Below are positions 1-5,219 of a stretch of 5,219 bases of DNA, in pieces. The notes under the pieces are model-generated. The model had not been told where the DNA came from. It saw nothing but the letters and a program-made list of their open reading frames with translations, and searched no databases. Numbering within the stretch: the stretch's first letter is position 1; each line of letters starts with the position of its first letter. Origin of the DNA: Cytophagales bacterium (lineage in GTDB: Bacteria > Bacteroidota > Bacteroidia > Cytophagales > JAAEPT01); contig WTJX01000278.1 of NCBI GenBank assembly GCA_011524675.1, positions 1 through 5,219 on the forward strand, given 5' to 3'. The translations under genes and the position numbers were made by a program.

Positions 1-58
1 TGCTATGCCTTCTCAACAAGTTAAAGCCGAAAATTATTTACAGTCGGAAGTGCTGAAA

Positions 59-89
59 TTGCAATCTAGTTTGCGCTTTGCTATATTGG
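59..89 (+). promoter_or_regulatory. Weak Bacteroidota-type promoter candidate upstream of the M18 aminopeptidase
   Basis: A TTG at 59-61 is followed after 20 bases by TATATTGG at 82-89, which matches seven of eight positions of the Bacteroidota -7 element TAnnTTTG. Transcription would begin near 96, leaving a leader of about 20 bases before the ATG at 115. One mismatch in the important TTTG part and the high background of such matches in A/T-rich DNA keep this tentative. The rest of 1-114 shows no convincing gene end. Confidence 0.25.
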
Positions 90-114
90 CGATTATTTCT
101 AAAAATCAATATTC

Positions 115-1386
115 ATGTCTTCTTCTGCACAATCGTTATTATCCTTTATTGACAATAGTCCTACAGCCTTTCATGTGGTTGATGGTTTAGCTACTGAGCT
201 TATGGCTCAGGGCTTTGAAAAGCTTGAAGAAAAAGACACATGGCAAATCAAAGAAGGAGGCAACTATTTTGTATGTAGAGCAGATGCCTCTATCGTTGCC
301 TTTCGTGCCCCTAGCCAGTGGTCTGTCAACTCTTCGTTTAAGATCATCGGCGCACACACAGACTCACCTTCACTCAAAATAAAAAATAAGCCTACAAGCA
401 CCAAAGAGGGCTATCAAATGCTCAATATAGAAGTATATGGAGGGGCACTATTGACCAGTTGGTTTGACAAAGACCTCTTGATAGGTGGAAGGGTTTTGTA
501 CCAAGACGAAGAAGGGGCTGTAAAGCAAATATTGGTGCAATTGCCTTATAGACTACGTATCCCAAGGTTGGCTATTCATCTAGATAGAACGGTAAACAAA
601 GAAGGCTTCTTGGTCAATCCACAAGAGCACTTATGTCCTATTCTTGGCTTGGATGAAGATATTGACTTTGAAGCATGGATCACAAAAGAAACAGGCATTC
701 AAGGACAGCTACTCAGTTGGGATTTGTTTCTTTTTGATGCTGAGAAGGCAAGCTTCGGAGGGGTGAACAATGAATTTATTTATGCTTCTCGCCTTGACAA
801 TTTGGGGAGCGTACATGCTGCTACACAAGCATTACTATCTTCTACATATCATGCCCACGATTTTTTGGTGGCCGCTTTCTTCCAACATGAAGAAGTAGGC
901 TCTACTTCTCAAAACGGGGCAGACTCCAACTTTATGGAAACAGTATTAAAGAGGATAGTGTTGGCGTTTACTGAGCAACAAGAACCATTTTTTCAAGCTG
1001 TAGCCTCTTCACTTTTTATTTCTACAGACATGACACATGCCGTGCATCCCAATTATGGCAGTGCACATGACCCTAATCATAAGCCTATGCTCAACAAAGG
1101 GCCTGTGATCAAAAGCAATGCAAATATGCGTTATGCCACAGATGCTTTTTCTATCGCCAAATTTAAGCAATGGTGTTACAAGGCAGGAGTTTCTTATCAA
1201 GATTTTTGTAATAGAAACGATATGGGCTGTGGCTCTACCATAGGCCCTATGGTAGCTGCAAACTTAGGTATGGCCACTATAGATGTGGGCAATGCCATGT
1301 TGTCTATGCACAGCATCCGAGAGATGGCAGGTACTCACGACCACCAAATGATGATAGATGTCTTTGAAGCATTTTTTGACAGTTAA
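115..1386 (+). CDS. apeB: M18 family metallo-aminopeptidase (aspartyl aminopeptidase-like), complete
   Basis: This encodes a 423-residue cytoplasmic dinuclear zinc aminopeptidase of MEROPS family M18 (clan MH). Enzymes of this family remove N-terminal residues, often acidic ones, from peptides and usually form a tetrahedral dodecamer. All family motifs are present and in order. GAHTDSP (residues 79-85) carries metal ligand H81 and catalytic D83. SRLDNL (225-230) carries the bridging D228. HEEVGS (258-263) carries the general base E259 and ligand E260. STDMTHAVHPNY (303-314) carries ligand D305. The last ligand is H399 in LSMHSIREMAG. Segments KGPVIKSNANMRYATD (328-343) and GCGSTIGP (371-378) are also typical. 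Length fits the bacterial members (about 425-430), and no signal peptide is seen. The ATG at 115 is the first start after an in-frame TAA at 100-102. No Shine-Dalgarno sequence is present; the upstream TAAAAATCAATATTC is A/T-rich, as is usual in Bacteroidota. The gene stands alone, with 454 bases to the next gene. Family assignment is very secure; exact peptide preference is inferred. Confidence 0.96.
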   Translation: MSSSAQSLLSFIDNSPTAFHVVDGLATELMAQGFEKLEEKDTWQIKEGGNYFVCRADASIVAFRAPSQWSVNSSFKIIGAHTDSPSLKIKNKPTSTKEGYQMLNIEVYGGALLTSWFDKDLLIGGRVLYQDEEGAVKQILVQLPYRLRIPRLAIHLDRTVNKEGFLVNPQEHLCPILGLDEDIDFEAWITKETGIQGQLLSWDLFLFDAEKASFGGVNNEFIYASRLDNLGSVHAATQALLSSTYHAHDFLVAAFFQHEEVGSTSQNGADSNFMETVLKRIVLAFTEQQEPFFQAVASSLFISTDMTHAVHPNYGSAHDPNHKPMLNKGPVIKSNANMRYATDAFSIAKFKQWCYKAGVSYQDFCNRNDMGCGSTIGPMVAANLGMATIDVGNAMLSMHSIREMAGTHDHQMMIDVFEAFFDS

Positions 1387-1601
1387 GCCATTCTTTATTT
1401 TTTACAAAATGCATTTAGTGGCTAAAGCCAAAAGCTCATAAGAGTTAAGGTCTAGTTCACTGAATGCTCACAAATATGGACTATTGACTCATTAGCAAAA
1501 AGCCAACAGTTAATACCTAATAGCTAAATCATACCTCATCATCCATCACGTCTGTATTCATGATGATTAAATAATCTACCAATTTTGATGAATCAAAGCC
1601 C

Positions 1602-1630
1602 TTGTTTTTACACATGAAAGCTTACATTTG
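1602..1630 (+). promoter_or_regulatory. Consensus-like Bacteroidota promoter upstream of the GH116 gene
   Basis: TTG at 1602-1604, an 18-base spacer, then TACATTTG at 1623-1630. The second box matches every fixed base of the primary sigma factor -7 element of Bacteroidota (TAnnTTTG), and the spacing to the TTG box is within the known 17-23 range. Transcription would start close to 1637, giving the GH116 message an untranslated leader of about 200 bases. It is the best promoter match in this gap. The long leader is unusual and may mean that the site serves a short separate RNA instead. Confidence 0.5.
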
Positions 1631-1649
1631 AAGAATGAAGTGCTATATG

Positions 1650-1676
1650 AAGCCTAAGACTATAGTTTTAGGTTTT
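1650..1676 (+). promoter_or_regulatory. Leader hairpin with short T-run, just downstream of the promoter candidate
   Basis: Bases 1650-1660 (AAGCCTAAGAC) pair with 1665-1675 (GTTTTAGGTTT) around a four-base loop TATA. This gives an 11-bp stem including two G-U wobbles. The 3' side ends in TTTT (1673-1676), so the structure resembles a weak intrinsic terminator or attenuator. It lies only about 13 bases after the expected transcription start and 165 bases before the GH116 ATG. The pairing is seen directly; a regulatory role is inference. Confidence 0.35.
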
Positions 1677-1739
1677 GCATAGTGTTTTATGATTAAAAAC
1701 TCAAAGCCCATAGTTCATTGCGTAAGGCTTTTTCAACTT

Positions 1740-1771
1740 GAACACTCAAACATAAGAACACTCGAACACAT
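1740..1771 (+). repeat. Short degenerate repeat with 8-bp period
   Basis: Four consecutive 8-base units can be read: GAACACTC, AAACATAA, GAACACTC, GAACACAT. A related AAACACAT follows out of phase at 1775-1782, and AAACACAT occurs again at 1834-1841, overlapping the A of the GH116 start codon. It lies in the leader of the GH116 gene. It is too short and degenerate for a function to be assigned and may be ordinary slippage. Confidence 0.4.
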
Positions 1772-1840
1772 TTTAAACACATTAAACTATTTTTTAAAGG
1801 TTAAAACTTAAAGCCTATAACGTAAAACGTATATAAACAC

Positions 1841-4630
1841 ATGAAAGATACTACTACTACATCATGCGACCCATCAACAGGATGTTGCACGCCACCAGCA
1901 CACAGCAGAAGAGACTTCATAAAGCTATCCGCTATGGGAGCAACGCTCATGTCAATTCCATTTACTGCCTGCAACGCAGTAAGCAAGACAGAGCAAGGCT
2001 TTTTGATACCAGCAGACAAAAAGCTAAGTGCAGCATGGCTAGAGTCATTGACACAAAGAGGAAGCCTAAAACAATATCACTCAGACAAAGATGAATTAAA
2101 ATACATCGGTATGCCCGTAGGAGGTGTTTGTTGTGGTCAGCTATACCTCAGCGGAGACGGCAGGCTATGGCTATGGGATATTTTCCAAACACAATACAAT
2201 AGGGAAGGGCCGGCAAACCCTAATGCAACAGATCATTTGAAAAAATGGCGTTTAGATCAGTTCAGTATGGGGGGGCTTTATGTGAAACCACGTACCTCAG
2301 ACAAAGAAAATGACCGATATCAAGTAGAAAGCGGTTTTGCCGTAAGCTATCAGCAAGGGCAGCAATACAAAACCGTAAGCCTAGATCAAAATGGATTTAA
2401 AGACATCAGCTTTAGAGGAGAGTACCCTATAGCTAAAGTCAATTTTAAGCAAGAGGGATTACCTTTTATGGCTAAGCTAGAAAGCTATTCACCATTTATT
2501 CCCCTCAACCTCAAAGACTCAAGCATTCCAGCTACAGTCATGAGCTATGAGTTTACCAATACTTCCAAGGAAGCATTGACACTTAATGTAGGAGGATGGC
2601 TTCAAAATAGCGTGTGCCCTTCTGTAGAAAGCGATTTTCAACGTACAAACAAGGTCATCACAGCATCCAACAGAACTACGGTGTATATGACCGCCACAGG
2701 CGACCAATTAGATACAAAGTTGGGCTACGGTAATATGGCTTTGACCTTACTAAAAAGTGAAGGTCAGCATTTTGCCAAAGCACAGGTAAATGGAGACTAT
2801 GGCACAAGCGCATTAGAGCCCAAGGAAATAGCTACGACTACAGCACAAGCAAGCGATGCACTTGTAGGGGCTATATCTACTAGCCTAGAGCTACAACCCA
2901 ATGAAAGCAAAAAGATCACATTTGTAGTCAGTTGGTACTTTCCATACTACAACGAGATGGAGAAAAGCCCTTTGGCACAAATCAAAGACATCGAAAAACT
3001 AAAACGACAGTACGCCAAGCATTATGACGATGCACAGCAAGTAGCCGAGTATTTAGCCGACAACTTTGACAGGCTCGCGGGCACTACATTGCTATGGAAC
3101 AAAACATGGTACGATGGTACTTTACCGTATTGGTTCTTGGATCGTTCGTTTATTTCTATGGATTGCCTCGCCACCCAAACAGCACACCTGTTTGACAACG
3201 ATCGTTTTTGGGCGTGGGAAGGTGTAGAGTGCTGCGAAGGTACTTGTACACACGTATGGCAATACGCACAAGGCATGGCGCGCATATTTCCATCCATAGA
3301 AAAAGGTATGCGTCAAACCGTAGATTATGATATCGCTTACCAAGACGGTTCTATCGGCTATCGTGGAGAAAACGGAATGAAAAACGCCATCGACGGACAG
3401 TTAGGTACCATCATCAGAGTATATCGAGAGCATCAAATGAGCGCAGACAAAGATTTCTTGTTGGCATTATGGGACAAAGTCAAAGAATCCATGCAATATG
3501 TCATCGACCAAGATCTAGACCTAGACGGACTCTTAGAAGGAAAGCAGCAAAACACCCTAGATGCCGCATGGTATGGGCCTATGGGATGGATAAGCAGCTT
3601 ATATCTCGCAGCCCTAGCCTCATCAGAACAAATGGCAATGGAAGTAGGAGATCATAGTTTTGCCAAGACATGCCAGCAAATACTTTCCAAAGGAAAGAAA
3701 AATATTGTGGACAAACTCTTTAATGGTGAATACTTCATCCATCTACCGCCAAATTACGACCGTATCAATACCAACAAAGGAAGCCATATAGATCAAGTAC
3801 TAGGACAAAGCTTTGCACACCAAGTCAATCTACCAGACGTATTGCCAAAGAAAGAAGCCAAGAGTGCCTTAGCCTCACTGTGGAAATATAACTTTGCGCC
3901 TGATGCAGGGCAGTATGTCGAAGACCACAAAGCCATCAAAGGGGACAGAGTTTATGTAACCAAAGGAGAAGCAGGGCTATTGATGACTACTTGGCCGCTG
4001 GGAGGAGACGAGAATGCAGTGCCTGGTATGGCAGATAGACCAGATGACAAAGAACACTGGATAGGGCCAGGGGGATATTTCGATGAGTGTATGAATGGGT
4101 TTGAATATCAAGTAGCCTCACATATGGTATGGGAAGGTATGCTTACCGAGGGACTATCCATCATGAAAGCCATAGACGAGCGTTACCACGGTGCCAAAAG
4201 AAACCCATTTGACGAAGTAGAATGTTCTAGTCACTATGTACGTTCCATGGCATCTTTCGGCATCTATTTGGCGGCATGTGGTTATACCTATCATGGTCCG
4301 AAAGCAACATTAGGATTTGCACCCAAAATGACACCAGAAGACTTTAAGTGTGCCTTCACTACAGCCGAAGCGTGGGGGACTTTTAGCCAAAAAGCAAAGA
4401 AAAAAGACCATCACGCCAGCTTGTCTATAGCCTACGGTAAGTTGTTTTTAAAGCAATTTTCACTAGAGCTATTACGAGACAGTGAAGTGAAGAAAGTCAA
4501 TGCGACATTGGGAGGAGAAAGTATCAATCTTTCTTTTGAGCAAAAAGATAACAAACTAAGCCTTCATTTCGATCAAGGGCTAGATTTAAAAGAGTCGGAT
4601 TTACTAGCCTTTGAGATCAAGCTTTCGTAA
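1841..4630 (+). CDS. Exported GH116 glycoside hydrolase (non-lysosomal glucosylceramidase/beta-glucosidase-like), Tat signal
   Basis: This encodes a 929-residue retaining beta-glycosidase of family GH116, the family of human GBA2 and bacterial beta-glucosidases/xylosidases. The N-terminus holds a twin-arginine motif SRRDFIK (residues 22-28), then a hydrophobic stretch ending in FTAC, so C44 could be a lipidated Cys. The N-terminal beta-sandwich domain opens with GMPVGGVCCGQLYLSGDGRLWLWD (90-113; key residues G94, G95, D106, W110) and runs to about 400. The (alpha/alpha)6 catalytic domain covers roughly 410-830. WEGVE (459-463) fits the nucleophile site, with E460 the likely nucleophile. NTLDAAWYGP (571-580) fits the acid/base site, with D574 the likely acid. 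DEVECSSHYVRSMAS (791-805) is the conserved sugar-binding motif; the E792-R801 spacing of nine matches characterised enzymes as I recall them. A small strand-rich tail follows 850. The ATG is the first start after an in-frame TAA at 1823-1825. C9, C15 and C16 precede the twin arginines, and C464, C465 and C469 follow the nucleophile. Substrate is unknown: glucosides, xylosides, N-acetylglucosaminides and glycolipids are all possible. Confidence 0.93.
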   Translation: MKDTTTTSCDPSTGCCTPPAHSRRDFIKLSAMGATLMSIPFTACNAVSKTEQGFLIPADKKLSAAWLESLTQRGSLKQYHSDKDELKYIGMPVGGVCCGQLYLSGDGRLWLWDIFQTQYNREGPANPNATDHLKKWRLDQFSMGGLYVKPRTSDKENDRYQVESGFAVSYQQGQQYKTVSLDQNGFKDISFRGEYPIAKVNFKQEGLPFMAKLESYSPFIPLNLKDSSIPATVMSYEFTNTSKEALTLNVGGWLQNSVCPSVESDFQRTNKVITASNRTTVYMTATGDQLDTKLGYGNMALTLLKSEGQHFAKAQVNGDYGTSALEPKEIATTTAQASDALVGAISTSLELQPNESKKITFVVSWYFPYYNEMEKSPLAQIKDIEKLKRQYAKHYDDAQQVAEYLADNFDRLAGTTLLWNKTWYDGTLPYWFLDRSFISMDCLATQTAHLFDNDRFWAWEGVECCEGTCTHVWQYAQGMARIFPSIEKGMRQTVDYDIAYQDGSIGYRGENGMKNAIDGQLGTIIRVYREHQMSADKDFLLALWDKVKESMQYVIDQDLDLDGLLEGKQQNTLDAAWYGPMGWISSLYLAALASSEQMAMEVGDHSFAKTCQQILSKGKKNIVDKLFNGEYFIHLPPNYDRINTNKGSHIDQVLGQSFAHQVNLPDVLPKKEAKSALASLWKYNFAPDAGQYVEDHKAIKGDRVYVTKGEAGLLMTTWPLGGDENAVPGMADRPDDKEHWIGPGGYFDECMNGFEYQVASHMVWEGMLTEGLSIMKAIDERYHGAKRNPFDEVECSSHYVRSMASFGIYLAACGYTYHGPKATLGFAPKMTPEDFKCAFTTAEAWGTFSQKAKKKDHHASLSIAYGKLFLKQFSLELLRDSEVKKVNATLGGESINLSFEQKDNKLSLHFDQGLDLKESDLLAFEIKLS

Positions 4631-4687
4631 CCCAAAAGAATGTAACATTGGTTTACTATATGAAATCGGGATTGATTGGTCGTGCAC

Positions 4688-4717
4688 CGTAGAGACGCAA
4701 TGCATTGCGTCTTTACG
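4688..4717. repeat. Long palindrome, dispersed-repeat type; possible 3' hairpin of the GH116 transcript
   Basis: The 20-base core AGACGCAATGCATTGCGTCT (4693-4712) is a perfect palindrome. Symmetry continues outward to 4688 and 4717 with a single non-complementary pair (G4692 against T4713), which as RNA is a tolerated G-U pair. The RNA could therefore form a stem of up to about 13 pairs around a small loop. It begins 57 bases after the GH116 stop codon, so it may protect or end that message, although no T-tract follows. From memory, GTAGAGACGCAATGC-type palindromes recur as interspersed repeats in Cytophagales and cyanobacterial genomes; I could not check this. Confidence 0.75.
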
Positions 4718-4764
4718 TCTTTACGTCCCTATGTCCCTATGTCGATAGGTCTTTACGTTCTTTT
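4709..4764. repeat. Degenerate tandem array with 8-bp period
   Basis: Seven consecutive 8-base units each begin with GT: GTCTTTAC (4709), GTCTTTAC (4717), GTCCCTAT (4725), GTCCCTAT (4733), GTCGATAG (4741), GTCTTTAC (4749) and the loose GTTCTTTT (4757). The first unit is also the outer right arm of the palindrome, which suggests the array grew from that arm by slippage. The units from 4725 onward are inside the first 135-bp repeat and recur in the second copy (5051-5090). Confidence 0.7.
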
Positions 4765-4857
4765 ATCTTGTTTCTTTAGTCTCAAAAATTGTAAATAGTC
4801 AATCGTCCAATAGTTAGATTGTAGTCGTTGTACATAATACCTTGTACCTTGTACTTT
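4723..4857 (+). repeat. 135-bp direct repeat, copy 1
   Basis: By direct base-by-base comparison this segment is identical to 5049-5183, a shift of 326 bases. Both flanks differ from those of copy 2: T4722 against A5048, and C4858 against T5184. It starts inside the 8-bp-period array and ends after TACCTTG repeated in tandem (4838-4851). It has no coding potential, no matching inverted ends and no obvious target-site duplication. Perfect identity of non-coding DNA suggests a recent duplication or an actively homogenised repeat. Confidence 0.9.
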
Positions 4858-5048
4858 CCAATCCCCAAACCCACCAACCAAACTTATCACCCATAACTAA
4901 TCTCTAATCACTTAAAACCTCCTTCATTTTTTAATTTCTTCATTCACTTGATAAAAGGCACAGGCTACCAATTCCTTCCATTATTAATTCTTCATCATTA
5001 ATTATTAATTAGCTTGCGCCACTTTCGTGGAATAAAATCCTGCTGTAA
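4858..5048. other. 191-bp spacer between the long repeats, G-poor on the + strand
   Basis: The spacer separates the two 135-bp copies. Its first 92 bases continue a run with no G from 4852 to 4949. The right part holds short ATTAATT repeats and a small four-pair stem, CCAC with GTGG, at 5019-5030. No open reading frame of note or recognisable RNA is seen. Confidence 0.5.
4983..5010. repeat. Three ATTAATT units in 7-bp phase
   Basis: ATTAATT occurs at 4983-4989, 4997-5003 and 5004-5010, with the unrelated CTTCATC filling the phase between the first and second units. This is an A/T-rich microrepeat of the sort produced by replication slippage. No function is assigned. Confidence 0.5.
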
Positions 5049-5183
5049 ACGTCCCTATGTCCCTATGTCGATAGGTCTTTACGTTCTTTTATCTTGTTTC
5101 TTTAGTCTCAAAAATTGTAAATAGTCAATCGTCCAATAGTTAGATTGTAGTCGTTGTACATAATACCTTGTACCTTGTACTTT
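5049..5183 (+). repeat. 135-bp direct repeat, copy 2
   Basis: Identical over its whole length to 4723-4857 and in the same orientation. It lacks the palindrome and the first two array units that precede copy 1, so the duplicated block was cut within the 8-bp array. The sequence after it (from 5184) does not resemble that after copy 1, so this is not a simple tandem duplication of a 326-bp unit. Confidence 0.9.
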
Positions 5184-5185
5184 TG
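5154..5185 (+). promoter_or_regulatory. Bacteroidota-type promoter candidate at the right end of repeat copy 2
   Basis: TTG at 5154-5156, a 21-base spacer, then TACTTTTG at 5178-5185, which fits TAnnTTTG at every fixed base. The last two bases of the box lie outside the repeat. The equivalent place after copy 1 reads TACTTTCC, which does not fit. A transcript would start near 5192 and run off the right edge, so a downstream gene would be needed to support it. Confidence 0.3.
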
Positions 5186-5219
5186 AATAAAGCTCAACTC
5201 TCTCCCATTATTCATTTTT

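Larger units (their letters stand above)
1387..1840. other. 454-bp intergenic region: promoter candidate, leader hairpin, short repeats, no gene
   Basis: No credible coding region lies here on either strand. The first part (1387-1600) is A/T-rich and holds only weak symmetric sequences, such as TGGCTAAAGCCA at 1419-1430 and TTTGATGAATCAAA at 1584-1597. Neither is followed by a proper T-tract, so no terminator for the peptidase gene is called. The second part holds a promoter-like site, a hairpin and a short 8-bp-period repeat, each listed separately. A further stem, AAAGCC (1703-1708) with GGCTTT (1726-1731), runs into a T-run and could be a weak terminator, but its 17-base loop makes it doubtful. 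Confidence 0.7.
4631..5219. other. 589-bp non-coding tail rich in repeats
   Basis: No gene is supported on either strand from the GH116 stop codon to the window end. It contains, in order, a long palindrome, an 8-bp-period array, a 135-bp repeat, a G-free stretch, short ATTAATT repeats, the second identical 135-bp repeat and a promoter-like site near the right edge. All are described separately. No protein or RNA gene is recognised in the 191-bp spacer between the long repeats. Confidence 0.75.

Noticed and set aside
5..190. A 61-codon + strand reading frame overlapping the start of the aminopeptidase gene
   Set aside because: It overlaps the well-supported peptidase by 76 bases in another frame, and its later part is only the shifted translation of that gene. 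The earlier part shows no recognisable motif.
1009..1200. Minus-strand reading frame inside the aminopeptidase gene
   Set aside because: It lies wholly opposite conserved M18 motifs, and its protein has no recognisable features; it is a shadow of the real gene.
1384..1430. Intrinsic terminator for the aminopeptidase gene
   Set aside because: The best symmetric sequence, TGGCTAAAGCCA, gives only four or five pairs and no T-tract follows it.
1635..1682. A 15-codon open reading frame (MKCYMKPKTIVLGFA) just after the promoter candidate
   Set aside because: It is too short and has no start-site support. Its bases are better explained by the hairpin at 1650-1676. It could still be a leader peptide, but nothing in its codons suggests attenuation control.
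3022..3343. Two overlapping minus-strand reading frames inside the GH116 gene
   Set aside because: Both lie opposite the catalytic region of GH116, and their cysteine- and histidine-rich proteins follow from the reverse complement of that region.
5019..5030. Small hairpin CCAC-TTTC-GTGG in the spacer
   Set aside because: A four-pair stem is expected by chance and has no supporting context.
4723..5183. CRISPR array
   Set aside because: Only two copies of a 135-bp unit with a 191-bp spacer; CRISPR repeats are 20-50 bp with several regular short spacers, and no cas gene is present.
4723..5183. Insertion sequence or composite transposon bounded by the repeats
   Set aside because: There is no transposase, no terminal inverted repeats within the copies and no target-site duplication beside the outer ends.

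Overview
The window looks like a chromosomal segment of a Bacteroidota bacterium, most likely a marine Cytophagales-type organism. The low-to-moderate GC and A/T-rich start contexts without Shine-Dalgarno sequences fit this. So do promoter-like sites of the Bacteroidota form TTG-N17-23-TAnnTTTG, and long intergenic regions full of short periodic repeats. A Microscilla-like genome is my guess from memory of style, not something the sequence proves.

Layout, all genes on the + strand: (1) 1-114, an upstream region with a weak promoter candidate; (2) 115-1386, a complete M18-family metallo-aminopeptidase with every metal ligand present; (3) 1387-1840, a 454-base gap holding a strong promoter-like site (1602-1630), an 11-bp hairpin just downstream of it, and a short 8-bp-period repeat; (4) 1841-4630, a complete exported GH116 (non-lysosomal glucosylceramidase/beta-glucosidase-like) enzyme with a Tat signal and a possible lipobox; (5) 4631-5219, a 589-base non-coding tail. 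The tail holds a near-perfect 30-base palindrome, an 8-bp-period array that appears to grow out of the palindrome's right arm, and two identical 135-bp direct repeats separated by a G-poor 191-bp spacer.

The two genes do not look like an operon: they are separated by 454 bases and the second has its own promoter candidate. The peptidase would work in the cytoplasm on small acidic peptides. The GH116 enzyme would work outside the cytoplasm on beta-linked glycosides or glycolipids. No SusC/SusD pair, regulator or other sugar-use gene is visible in the window to narrow the substrate.

I do not see a new multi-gene system here. The most unusual material is the repeat architecture after the GH116 gene. 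Next come the cysteine-rich features of the GH116 enzyme and its long leader.
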